DNA of 20,136 nt from Oscillospiraceae bacterium (GTDB lineage: Bacteria > Bacillota > Clostridia > Oscillospirales > Oscillospiraceae). Where the stretch lies: positions 1 to 20,136 of the forward strand of contig JAEDFW010000018.1 in the NCBI GenBank assembly GCA_016297855.1, read 5' to 3'. Positions 1-7,215 of this stretch are shown piece by piece. Within the stretch, counting starts at the first letter, position 1; the number at the start of each line of letters is the position of its first letter. A program made the position numbers and the translations under genes. A model generated the notes under the pieces. That model ran no database searches and was not told the DNA's origin. It was given only the letters and a program-made list of their open reading frames with translations.

Positions 1-1
1 G

Positions 2-1015
2 TGGGAGTTCACCGTCAAGATGTACTGCATCATCAAGGATCTGATGGCCGGCAACGACAAGCTGCCTGATGCGTTCGGCGAAGAGAAGCTCGGCCACAAC
101 GCGATCGCCGGCGGCTTCCAGGGTCAGAGACAGTGGACCGACCACTGGCCCAACTGCGACTACCCCGAGGCGCTGCTCAGCTCCACGTTCGACTACAACG
201 GCGCGCGTGAGCCGTTCACGCTGGCTACTGAAAACGACGTTCTCAACGGCCTTGGCATGCTGTTTATGCGCCTGCTGACCGGCCGCGGTCAGATCTTCGC
301 GGATGTTCGTACCTTCTGGTCGCCCGAGGCTACCAAGCGCGTCACCGGTTATGATTTTGAGGGCAAGGCTGCCGAAAACGGCGGTATCATCCATCTGATC
401 AACTCCGGCGCGGCCTGCCTTGACGCGTGCGGCGAGTGCACTGACGAAAACGGCAACGCGGTCATGAAGAGATGGTGGGAAGTTACCGACGAGGATATCA
501 AGAAGATGACCGACGCGACCGTCTGGTGCGAGGCCGGCTTCGACAACTTCAGAGGCGGCGGATTCTCCAGCCACTATGTCACCCGTGCGGAAATGCCCGC
601 AACCATGATCCGTCTGAATCTCGTCAAGGGCCTCGGCCCCGTGCTGCAGATTGCAGAAGGCTGGACCGTAAAGCTGCCTGACGAGGTCACCGATACCCTC
701 ATGGAGCGTACCAACCCGACCTGGCCGTGCACCTGGTTCACCCCGCGCTGCGACGGCAAGGACGGCAGCCCCTTCAAGAGTGCGTATGACGTCATGAACA
801 ACTGGGGCGCCAACCACGGCGCGATCTCCTACGGCCACATCGGCGCAGACCTCATTACGCTCTGCTCGATGCTGCGTATCCCCGTCTGCATGCACAACGT
901 CCCCGAGGACGACATCTTCCGTCCGGCGGCTTGGAACGCCTTCGGCATGGACAAGGAAGGCCAGGATTACCGCGCATGCGCAGCCTACGGCCCGATGTAC
1001 AAGAACATTCGCTGA
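2..1015 (+). CDS. fucI: L-fucose isomerase, C-terminal part (5' end outside window)
   Basis: Ketol-isomerase that converts L-fucose to L-fuculose (it also acts on D-arabinose in known family members), cytoplasmic and Mn-dependent. The reading frame is open from base 2, so the gene enters from the left and roughly the last 60% of a ~590-aa family member is seen. Numbering from the Met at base 20, the segment GGFQGQRQWTDH (31-42), ATEND (69-73), FADVRTFWSPE (93-103) and NHGAISYGHIGADL (265-278) are typical of FucI. The Glu in ATEND and the Asp in FADV are 24 residues apart, matching the spacing of the E. coli metal ligands Glu337 and Asp361. The third ligand is probably the His of NHGA. The gene ends with TGA just before a strong terminator. 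A FucU-like gene follows, supporting a fucose-catabolic context. Family assignment is secure; exact substrate is inferred. Confidence 0.95.
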   Translation, partial: WEFTVKMYCIIKDLMAGNDKLPDAFGEEKLGHNAIAGGFQGQRQWTDHWPNCDYPEALLSSTFDYNGAREPFTLATENDVLNGLGMLFMRLLTGRGQIFADVRTFWSPEATKRVTGYDFEGKAAENGGIIHLINSGAACLDACGECTDENGNAVMKRWWEVTDEDIKKMTDATVWCEAGFDNFRGGGFSSHYVTRAEMPATMIRLNLVKGLGPVLQIAEGWTVKLPDEVTDTLMERTNPTWPCTWFTPRCDGKDGSPFKSAYDVMNNWGANHGAISYGHIGADLITLCSMLRIPVCMHNVPEDDIFRPAAWNAFGMDKEGQDYRACAAYGPMYKNIR

Positions 1016-1027
1016 GTATCTTATCAA

Positions 1028-1053
1028 AGAAAAGCCCCGCAAGGGGCTTTTCT
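1028..1053 (+). terminator. Intrinsic terminator after fucI
   Basis: An 11-bp perfect stem (AGAAAAGCCCC / GGGGCTTTTCT) closes on a GCAA tetraloop, and the U-rich tract lies within the 3' arm. It starts 12 bases after the fucI stop. A second hairpin follows almost immediately. Confidence 0.85.
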
Positions 1054-1058
1054 AAAAC

Positions 1059-1213
1059 TGCCGAAAAACTCCTTTGGAGTTTTTCGGCAAAAGGCTGCGG
1101 TCTGCTGCAGCGCACTCGCTTTGCTCGCACGTTTGCAGACCGAGAAGTATGATTTCCGACGTACACGCCGCCGGAAATCATGATTCACATTGCTTTCGCG
1201 CCTGCGGGCGCGA
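1059..1213. repeat. Cluster of inverted repeats in the fucI-fucU gap
   Basis: Four further perfect inverted repeats follow the fucI terminator in series. They are 1059-1072/1076-1089 (14 bp, 3-base loop), 1098-1105/1135-1142 (CGGTCTGC/GCAGACCG), 1149-1158/1172-1181 (ATGATTTCCG/CGGAAATCAT) and 1196-1202/1207-1213 (TCGCGCC/GGCGCGA). No convincing coding frame lies here. It could be a dispersed palindromic repeat element, or structured leader or intergenic RNA ahead of the FucU-like gene. The window holds only one copy, so repetition cannot be shown. Confidence 0.5.
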
Positions 1214-1288
1214 GACTCTGCGAGGCTTTTCGGAACGTGTCATTTTCCGCAATGCGTGCAAACGAATATAATACTGGAGGTTATATCC

Positions 1289-1735
1289 ATGCTGAAAAAT
1301 ATTCCCCCGATTCTTTCACCTGAACTTCTGAAGGTTCTGTGCGAGATGGGTCACGGAGACCGCATCTGCATTGGCGACGGCAATTTCCCCGGCGCGTCCA
1401 TGTCCAAGCCCAACAACTGTGTGTTCGTCCGCGCCGACGGCCACGGCGTGCCGGAGCTGCTCGACGCGATTCTGACGGTCATCCCGCTCGACGCGTATGT
1501 GGAGCATCCCGTCATGCTGATGGAGAAAATGGACTGCGACAAAGACCTGGAGATTCCCGTCTGGAAGGAATACGAGCAGATTATCGCCAGGCATGACGCA
1601 CGCGGCGCCAGCGCCATCGGTGCGTATGAGCGCTTCCGTTTCTACGACGAAGCAAAGACCTGCTACTGCATTCTGCAGTCCGGCGAAAGCGCCATCTACG
1701 CAAACGTCATTTTGCAGAAAGGCGTTATCAAGTAA
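1289..1735 (+). CDS. fucU: FucU/RbsD-family sugar mutarotase
   Basis: A 148-aa protein of the FucU/RbsD family, which interconverts the alpha and beta anomers of fucose or ribose and so feeds the isomerase. The family motif GHGDRICIGDGNFPGA lies near residues 15-30, with the conserved His and Asp. The C-terminal part has ...AIGAYERFRFYDEAK... and CYCILQSGESAIYANVILQKGVI, the family's closing block with a Tyr (SAIYANVI) in the expected place. The start is set by GGAGG at 1276-1280, eight bases before ATG. An upstream in-frame extension in the same frame lacks such a site and crosses the repeat region. It follows fucI in the same direction, which favours L-fucose. Whether it is cotranscribed is unclear, because a terminator and the hairpin cluster intervene. 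Confidence 0.88.
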   Translation: MLKNIPPILSPELLKVLCEMGHGDRICIGDGNFPGASMSKPNNCVFVRADGHGVPELLDAILTVIPLDAYVEHPVMLMEKMDCDKDLEIPVWKEYEQIIARHDARGASAIGAYERFRFYDEAKTCYCILQSGESAIYANVILQKGVIK

Positions 1736-1770
1736 GAATTGAACAGATGCAGCATCCGGTGCAGCATGTG

Positions 1771-1828
1771 GCAAAACAATCACTCGGCCAGAAACCCGAA
1801 AGGATTTCTGGCCGAGTGATTGTTTTGC
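1771..1828. terminator. Long convergent hairpin between fucU and the lysR remnant
   Basis: A 24-bp perfect stem (arms 1771-1794 and 1805-1828) has a 10-base loop. It begins 35 bases after the fucU stop and ends 9 bases before the stop of the lysR remnant. The arms end in AAAAC/GTTTT, so it could stop transcription from both sides. The length and perfection of the stem are greater than usual for a terminator. Confidence 0.75.
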
Positions 1829-1837
1829 GTGGCATTG

Positions 1838-2520
1838 TCATGGGCGTTCGGCCTGCTCCAGCACAGCCCGGGTGCACTCTATGAACGCCCGGACGGCAGG
1901 GGAAAGGAATCTGCTGTGGTGGGCGGCAAGGCCGATCTGCCGCTCGGAACCATGCAGCGGAATGGCCCGAAGGCCTCGCATCGGCAGCTCACGCACCAGC
2001 AGCTCCGGCAGGATCGTAACGCCCAGCTTCCGCCGGACCATGACAATGGCGGCATAGTCGTCATTGATATTCAGCCATTTTTGCGGATAGACGTCCGCTT
2101 GGGCAAACAGCTTGCCGATATCATAGTTGGAACCCTCGGCGGGAACGATGAAGGTCTGATCTTTCAGATCCTGCAGCTCCAGCACAGTTGCCTTTCCCAG
2201 CGGATTTTCTGCGTCGACCACTGCCAGCAGGCGGTCGCTGAACAGCGGAAAAATGGTGAATTCATCCCGGGAGGGGAGTGTAACGAAGCCGGCGTCGATG
2301 GTATTGTTCACAAGGGCGGTTTCAACTGCAGCATAATCTCCGTTGAGCACGGAAACCTCCACGCCGGGATAGCGCTCCTGAAACCGGGACAGGATCTGCG
2401 GAAGCAGGTGGATTGCGGCGCTGGAAAACGTGCCGACGCGCAGGCTGCCTGCCGTGAGCCCCCGCAGGTCGATAGCCTTGTTCCGGACGTCCTCTTCCAG
2501 ACACAGCAGCTGCTGCACAT
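1838..2520 (-). pseudogene. LysR-type regulator remnant, HTH domain missing
   Basis: The frame encodes the effector-binding part of a LysR-type transcriptional regulator. Seen are part of the linker helix (QQLLCLEEDVRNKAI), the opening of the first Rossmann-like lobe (GSLRVGTFSSAAIHLLPQIL, RFQERYPGVEVSV), the hinge region and the C-terminal lobe (VRRKLGVTILPELLV), ending in ...RAFIECTRAVLEQAERP. The roughly 75 N-terminal residues that carry the winged helix-turn-helix in this family are absent. Upstream of about 2520 the frame runs antisense through an aminopeptidase remnant, so the formal start at 2626 is not meaningful. Without the HTH the product could not act as a normal activator. I call it a deletion remnant. 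A translated DNA-binding-free fragment is possible, but no ribosome site supports it. Confidence 0.82.
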
Positions 2521-2997
2521 ATGCTGAGCAGGTGCGCAAAAAATATCCCGCCGTGCAGATCTGCAACATCGCAGGCGTGCTGGCTTCGATGCGTTCCGTC
2601 AAGATGCCCGAGGAGGTTGAATGCATCCGCCGCGCAGGCTGCTGCCCGCGACAAGATGCGCCCCGGTGTCGAGATGAAGCAGGCCAACCAGGCTGTCATC
2701 GATTTCTACAAGAAGGCGCTCCGTGCTGCGAAGCTCATCCGCGACGACAGCGAGGTGTCGAAGTATTACTATCACGGCGTCTCCCATTCGCTGGGTCTGG
2801 ACACCCACGATCCCTGCGACCGCACGGTCTATGAGCCGGGCATGGTGATCACCTGCGAGCCCGGTCTCTACGTGGCCGAAGAGGGCATCGGCATCCGTCT
2901 GGAAAACGACGTTCTGGTCACGGAAAGCGAGCCCGAGGATCTGATCGGCAACCGTCTTCTGGATGTCGCTGAGATCGAAGAACTCATGGGAAGATAA
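2517..2997 (+). pseudogene. Xaa-Pro aminopeptidase (M24) remnant with internal deletion and frame change
   Basis: Two collinear blocks of a PepP-type proline aminopeptidase survive in different frames. The first, about 2520-2635, reads YAEQVRKKYPAV...LASMRSVKMPEEVECIRRA, the segment just before the catalytic 'pita-bread' domain. The second, about 2640-2997, reads ARDKMRPGVEMKQANQAV, then HGVSHSLGLDTHDP, EPGMVITCEPGLYV, GIGIRLENDVLV and a C-terminus ending EELMGR. The N-terminal domain is missing before 2517. The stretch between the two blocks, which should carry the metal-binding aspartates, is deleted with a frame shift. Two of the metal-ligand segments remain (HGVSHSLG and the Glu residues of CEPG and RLEND). 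Enzymatic activity is very unlikely. The left edge abuts the truncated LysR gene. Confidence 0.85.
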
Positions 2998-3020
2998 GCA
3001 TCCGCTGCAAAACAACATTG

Positions 3021-3053
3021 AAAAGCCTGCTTTCTTACGAAAGCAGGCTTTTT
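3021..3053. terminator. Bidirectional terminator at the end of the his operon
   Basis: A 14-bp perfect stem (3021-3034 / 3039-3052) has a TTAC loop. It is flanked by U-rich ends on both strands. It separates the pepP remnant (+) from the last his gene (-), whose stop is 13 bases away. Confidence 0.88.
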
Positions 3054-3065
3054 GCAGCAAAAAAA

Positions 3066-3878
3066 CTAAAGCGGGATTTCATGCAGACTGCCGTCCATGA
3101 GCACGCATCGGGAGCGGAAGCCCGCGCGTCTTGCAAGCGCAGCTGCATCGTCAAAGGCGAAGCACAGCCCCTGCGCGTCATGGCAGTCGCTGCTCAGGAT
3201 GATGCGCGCGCCGTTTTCACAGATGCGCCGGAGAATGGGGAAGCTGGGGTAGGGGACGCTGCGGTAGCCGCGGCGCATGGCGCCCGTATTGATCTCAAAC
3301 ACCGCGCCCTGCGCGCACAGCACGTCGGCTGCATCAAATGCCAGAGAAAGGTACGCCTTATCCTCGGAAAAAAACTGCCCGCCTTCATTGAATTTGGAAA
3401 GCAGATCAAAATGACCGATGAAGGTGCAGTTGGTTTTTCTCTGCATGTCTGCCATCTGCTCATAATACTTCCGGGCGAACTGCAGAAAATCGCCGGAAAA
3501 ATGCTGTTCAATGCTCTGGCGCAGAAGCCCGGCGCTCTCGTCCACAGGCAGATACGCTCCATCCGCCAGAACGTAGTGACATGAGCCGATGGTGTAATCG
3601 TATATGCCTTCTGGCGTGGGGCTGAAATAGTCCAGCTCGGTCCCGACGAGGATTGCAAGCCGCCCGTCATACTGCTGTTTCAGGCGGCGCAGCGTCTCAA
3701 GATATGCCTGCGTACCTGCGCGGCTCATGCACCACGACTCGTCAAAGGGGGTATTCGCGTGGCCGGAAAAGCCCAGTGTTTTCAGACCCAGCGCTGCTGC
3801 CTGCGCGGCAAGTTCGTCTGCCTCAGCCTTGCCGTCGCAGAATGTAGTATGAACGTGGCAATCACTCAGCCAGCTCAT
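3066..3878 (-). CDS. hisK: Histidinol-phosphatase, PHP family
   Basis: Removes phosphate from L-histidinol phosphate, the step before HisD. The 270-aa protein belongs to the PHP (polymerase and histidinol phosphatase) superfamily, unlike the HAD-type phosphatase fused to HisB in enterobacteria. Metal-site motifs are present in the right order: CHVHTTFCDG (His8, His10), GFSGHAN (His40), VGTELDY (Glu81), GSCHYV (His101), IGHFDLL (His156) and SSDCHD (Asp231, His233). EINTGAMRRG near 195-204 is also typical. It is the last gene of the operon and its ATG overlaps the hisIE stop by four bases (ATGA), so it is translationally coupled. A terminator follows. The symbols hisK and hisJ are both in use for this family. 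Confidence 0.93.
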   Translation of the reverse strand: MSWLSDCHVHTTFCDGKAEADELAAQAAALGLKTLGFSGHANTPFDESWCMSRAGTQAYLETLRRLKQQYDGRLAILVGTELDYFSPTPEGIYDYTIGSCHYVLADGAYLPVDESAGLLRQSIEQHFSGDFLQFARKYYEQMADMQRKTNCTFIGHFDLLSKFNEGGQFFSEDKAYLSLAFDAADVLCAQGAVFEINTGAMRRGYRSVPYPSFPILRRICENGARIILSSDCHDAQGLCFAFDDAAALARRAGFRSRCVLMDGSLHEIPL

Positions 3879-4519
3879 ACCATTTTCTCCTGCTTGATTT
3901 TGTGATCGATGACGTGGCGTGAGGCGAGCTCCCGGTGGATATCTTCTACCGAGATGCCCATCTCGACCATCAGCACCATCACGTGATAGGCTAGATCCGC
4001 GATCTCATAGACCGTCTCAGCCTTGTCGCCGCCTTTGCCTGCGACGATGACCTCAGTTGATTCCTCGCCGACTTTTTTGAGGATCTTATCCAGACCCTTT
4101 GCAAACAGGTAGCTGGTGTAGGAACCCTCAGGCATCTCTTCCTTTCTGCCCTGCAAAAGCGCGTATAAACGTTCGAGAGAAAACTCCGACAGCGAATCGC
4201 TGCGGTAGACGGGGTGAAAGAAACAGCTGTCACTTCCTGTGTGGCAGGCCGGGCCGTCTTTTTTCACGACGATCTTCAGCGCGTCGCAGTCACAGTCTGC
4301 CGTGATGGAGACGATGTGCTGGATGTTCCCGGACGTCTCGCCCTTGCGCCAGAGTGTCTGACGGCTGCGCGAATAGAAGCAGGTCGTGCCCTCGCGCAGG
4401 CTGATTTCGAGACTTTCCCGGTTCATATATGCAAGCGTGAGGACATCCTTTGTGACCTCGTCGACGACAATGGCCGGAATGAGGCCATTTTGATCAAATT
4501 TAAGTCTATCCAGATCCAT
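3875..4519 (-). CDS. hisIE: Bifunctional phosphoribosyl-AMP cyclohydrolase / phosphoribosyl-ATP pyrophosphatase
   Basis: Carries out steps two and three of histidine synthesis: hydrolysis of PR-ATP to PR-AMP, then opening of the purine ring to give ProFAR. The HisI domain fills roughly residues 1-110. Its metal-binding run TADCDCDALKIVV (74-85) and ACHTGSDSCFF (91-101) provide the expected Asp and Cys ligands. The HisE domain (about 114-210) carries KKVGEESTEVIVAGK (148-162) and YEIADLAYHVMVLM, whose acidic residues bind Mg in the MazG-like fold. Length (214 aa) is normal for the fusion. It lies 18 bases downstream of hisF, with a purine-rich AGAAGGAG site inside that gap. Confidence 0.95.
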   Translation of the reverse strand: MDLDRLKFDQNGLIPAIVVDEVTKDVLTLAYMNRESLEISLREGTTCFYSRSRQTLWRKGETSGNIQHIVSITADCDCDALKIVVKKDGPACHTGSDSCFFHPVYRSDSLSEFSLERLYALLQGRKEEMPEGSYTSYLFAKGLDKILKKVGEESTEVIVAGKGGDKAETVYEIADLAYHVMVLMVEMGISVEDIHRELASRHVIDHKIKQEKMV

Positions 4520-4537
4520 GTTGCAATTCTCCTTCTT

Positions 4538-5293
4538 TTATCTGACCAGCATCCCGTTTGCGCGCAGTTCGCGCTTGAGATCGGGGATCGTAAGCGTACC
4601 ATAGTGGAAAATGGAGGCGGCAAGCCCCGCGTCCACTCCCGGCACCTGACGAAACAGCTGGACAAAATCCTGCGCGCATCCTGCGCCGCCCGAAGCGATG
4701 ACTGGCACGTCGACGGCGCCGCAGACAAGCCGCAGCAGTTCGATGTCAAATCCGGCCTTCACGCCGTCGGTGTCGATGGAATTGACGACGACTTCTCCTG
4801 CGCCGCGGCCCACGCACGAACGAATCCATTCGATGGCTTCCATGCCGGTATCGTCGCGTCCGCCGCGTGCAAAGACGTGAAATCCGCCGCCAACACGCTT
4901 GACGTCGGCTGAGAGCACGACGCACTGACTGCCGTAGAGCCGTGCGGCGCGGCCGATCAGCTCCGGGTCGCGGATGGCGCCGGAATTGACCGAGACCTTG
5001 TCCGCGCCGCAGCCCAGCACGCGTTCAAAGTCCGCCAGCGAACGGATGCCGCCGCCGACTGTGAGCGGAATAAAGACGCGGGCGGCAGTCTGACGCAGAA
5101 TGTCGGTGAATAGGCTTCTTCCCTCGGCGGAGGCGGTGATGTCGTAAAAGACCAGCTCGTCTGCACCGCAGCTGCTGTAATAGCCTGCCAGCTCCACCGG
5201 AGAGGAAACGTCCTGCAGGCCCTGAAAGTTTTTTCCCTTGACGACGCGGCCGTCTTTGACGTCCAGGCAGGGGATAATTCGTTTCGTAATCAT
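4538..5293 (-). CDS. hisF: Imidazole glycerol phosphate synthase, cyclase subunit
   Basis: The cyclase half of IGP synthase. It uses ammonia delivered by HisH to turn PRFAR into imidazole glycerol phosphate and AICAR. It is a 251-aa (beta/alpha)8 barrel. The two catalytic aspartates are at the canonical positions: Asp11 in IIPCLDVKDGRVVKG and Asp130 in VVLSADVKRV. Phosphate-binding glycines appear in TVGGGIR (78-84) and in the second half of the barrel (ASGGAG). Its ATG overlaps the hisA stop by four bases. It is complete and has no visible defect. Confidence 0.97.
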   Translation of the reverse strand: MITKRIIPCLDVKDGRVVKGKNFQGLQDVSSPVELAGYYSSCGADELVFYDITASAEGRSLFTDILRQTAARVFIPLTVGGGIRSLADFERVLGCGADKVSVNSGAIRDPELIGRAARLYGSQCVVLSADVKRVGGGFHVFARGGRDDTGMEAIEWIRSCVGRGAGEVVVNSIDTDGVKAGFDIELLRLVCGAVDVPVIASGGAGCAQDFVQLFRQVPGVDAGLAASIFHYGTLTIPDLKRELRANGMLVR

Positions 5294-6003
5294 TTCGCCA
5301 CCTCAATCGCTTCTTTCAGGTCGATGGCACCTGTATAATACGCCTTGCCGATAATTGCGCCGTACAGACCAAGCGCGCGCAGCGCGCGGATGTCGTCAAG
5401 ATCCGATACACCGCCAGAGGCGACGATGTTTACAGAAAAGCGGGATTGCAGCGCACTGTAGAGCGCGCGGTTCGTTCCGCGCATCGCACCGTCGCGCGAG
5501 ATATCTGTGCAGATAACCGTTTTTACGCCCAGCAGCTGCAGCTTTTCAAAGAATTCCTCACAGGTGTACCGGCTCTTCTGCGTCCAGCCGTGCGTAGCCA
5601 CATAACCGTCGGCAATATCGACGCCGACGGCGATTTTTTCACCGTACTGCGCAAGCGCCCGGCACAAAAACGCTTCGTCCTGTACGGCTGCGGTGCCGAG
5701 GATCACGCGTGAGACGCCGCAGGAAAGATAGCGCTCGACGGTTTGCATATCACGCACGCCGCCGCCTACCTCCACAAAAAGGCCGGTCTGCTGCGCGACG
5801 CTGCGGACGATGTCAAAATTGGGCGTGGCGCCGCTTTTTGCGCCTTCCAGATCGACCATGTGGACAAACGCCGCGCCGCAGGATGCAAACTTCTGCGCGA
5901 CGGCCAGCGGATTATCATGGTATACCGTCATCTGTGTATAGTCGCCCTTGTACAGCCGCACGGCCTTGCCGCCGTACAGATCGATGGCAGGAAAAATGTT
6001 CAT
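5290..6003 (-). CDS. hisA: ProFAR isomerase
   Basis: Isomerises ProFAR to PRFAR by an Amadori rearrangement. A 237-aa (beta/alpha)8 barrel related to HisF. Asp8 in IFPAIDLYGGKAVRL is the catalytic base and Asp129 in AVGVDIADGYVATHGW the catalytic acid, both at the usual positions. Phosphate-binding loops VEVGGGVRD (78-86) and VASGGVSDLDD are clear. The GW after VATH is characteristic of HisA rather than HisF. It starts six bases after hisH and overlaps hisF by four. The presence of all other his genes makes a PriA-like double role unnecessary. Confidence 0.96.
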   Translation of the reverse strand: MNIFPAIDLYGGKAVRLYKGDYTQMTVYHDNPLAVAQKFASCGAAFVHMVDLEGAKSGATPNFDIVRSVAQQTGLFVEVGGGVRDMQTVERYLSCGVSRVILGTAAVQDEAFLCRALAQYGEKIAVGVDIADGYVATHGWTQKSRYTCEEFFEKLQLLGVKTVICTDISRDGAMRGTNRALYSALQSRFSVNIVASGGVSDLDDIRALRALGLYGAIIGKAYYTGAIDLKEAIEVAK

Positions 6004-6009
6004 ATCGCG

Positions 6010-6627
6010 TTATCCTTTGATCTCACAGAATGCGCGCAGGATGGAAAGCCCCGCTGCGCCGCTTTTTTCGGGGTGAAACTGACAGCCGAAGAGATTGTCC
6101 CGGTTGACGGCGGCAGTGATCTCGCGGCCGTATTCAGCCGTTGCGATGCAGCTGTCATCGCAGCCGGCGGCATAGAACGAGTGGACGAAATACACGCACT
6201 CATCGTGTGTGGTGTAACGGAAAATGGGATTTGCTTCGTCCAGAAGGTGCAGTGCGTTCCAGCCAATGTGCGGAATCTTCAGCCCTTCCGGGATCGTGCC
6301 TGCCATGGGCACGACCGCACCTTGCAGAAGCGAAAGCCCTGCGTGTTCACCGAACTCATAGCTTTTTTCAAACAGCAGCTGCATCCCGAGGCAGATGCCC
6401 ATAACGGGCTTTCCTTTTTTAATCTCGCCGCGCACCACCTCGTCAAGACCCGAAGCGCGCAGCTTGGCCGCCGCGTCGGCAAACGCGCCCACGCCAGGCA
6501 GGATCACATGGCTCGCGGCGGCGATTGCTGCCGGGTCGGACGTGACCACGCTTGGCTGGCCGACGGCCTGAAACGACGCATGCAGGGAAAAGAGATTTCC
6601 AACGCCGTAGTCGATGATGGCGACCAT
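6010..6627 (-). CDS. hisH: Imidazole glycerol phosphate synthase, glutaminase subunit
   Basis: A class I glutamine amidotransferase that hydrolyses glutamine and channels ammonia into HisF. The 205-aa protein starts MVAIIDYGVGNLFSL, the standard opening. It holds the oxyanion segment LPGVGAF (43-49), the nucleophile Cys79 in MGICLGMQLL, and the His185/Glu187 pair in GCQFHPEKSG, so the triad is intact. Its start codon follows the hisB stop with no gap. HisF lies one gene downstream with hisA between, a common order. Confidence 0.96.
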   Translation of the reverse strand: MVAIIDYGVGNLFSLHASFQAVGQPSVVTSDPAAIAAASHVILPGVGAFADAAAKLRASGLDEVVRGEIKKGKPVMGICLGMQLLFEKSYEFGEHAGLSLLQGAVVPMAGTIPEGLKIPHIGWNALHLLDEANPIFRYTTHDECVYFVHSFYAAGCDDSCIATAEYGREITAAVNRDNLFGCQFHPEKSGAAGLSILRAFCEIKG

Positions 6628-7215
6628 TTACAGCACCCCTTTGGATGACGGCACCATGCCGGGCCGGTCGGGATCGAGCCGGACTGCCGTGCGCAGCGCG
6701 CGGCCTGCGGCTTTGAACATGCCTTCGATGATATGGTGGGAGTTTTCACCGTCAAGCTGCCGGATGTGCAGCGCCATGGCGGCATGCGTTGTGAAGGCCA
6801 TGAAAAACTCCTTCACCAGCTCGGTGTCGAACGTACCGACCTTCTGAGCGGGGATCTGCGCACTGTATCGCAGATACGGCCGACCGGAAAGATCGACTGC
6901 ACAGAGGATGAGCGCCTCGTCCATCGGCAGCGTAAGATCGCCGTATCGCATGATGCCGCGCTTATCGCCCAGCGCCTGTGAAAACGCCTGCCCCAGACAG
7001 ATGCCAATATCCTCGACGCTGTGGTGATCGTCTGTATCTGTGTCGCCTGTGCAGTGCACAGCGAGATCAAACCCGCCGTGTACGGCGAACAGCGTCAGCA
7101 TATGGTCAAGAAAGCCCACGCCGGTCTGAATGTCGGCTCTGCCGCCGCCATCGAGACAAAGCGAAACGCGCACGTCCGTCTCGGCGGTTTTTCTCACGAT
7201 CTGTGATTGCCTCAT
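6628..7215 (-). CDS. hisB: Imidazoleglycerol-phosphate dehydratase
   Basis: Dehydrates IGP to imidazole acetol phosphate. At 195 aa it is the stand-alone dehydratase without the HAD phosphatase domain, consistent with the separate PHP phosphatase gene at the operon's end. Mn-binding motifs are seen: DHMLTLFAVHGGFDL (about 37-51), DDHHSVEDIG (62-71), and the second-half mirror FTTHAAMALHI followed by GENSHHIIEGMFKAAGRAL. It opens with RKTAETDVRVSLCLDG. Its start overlaps the hisC stop by four bases. Confidence 0.96.
   Translation of the reverse strand: MRQSQIVRKTAETDVRVSLCLDGGGRADIQTGVGFLDHMLTLFAVHGGFDLAVHCTGDTDTDDHHSVEDIGICLGQAFSQALGDKRGIMRYGDLTLPMDEALILCAVDLSGRPYLRYSAQIPAQKVGTFDTELVKEFFMAFTTHAAMALHIRQLDGENSHHIIEGMFKAAGRALRTAVRLDPDRPGMVPSSKGVL

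Noticed and set aside
1267..1272. Perfect TATAAT just before the FucU-like gene
   Set aside because: Transcription would begin inside the Shine-Dalgarno sequence, and there is no good -35 box, so I did not call a promoter.
1820..2527. A 235-codon plus-strand frame opposite the lysR remnant
   Set aside because: It is a shadow of the LysR effector domain on the other strand.
2521..2626. N-terminal extension of the lysR remnant to an ATG at 2626
   Set aside because: This part reads antisense through the aminopeptidase remnant and does not encode a helix-turn-helix.
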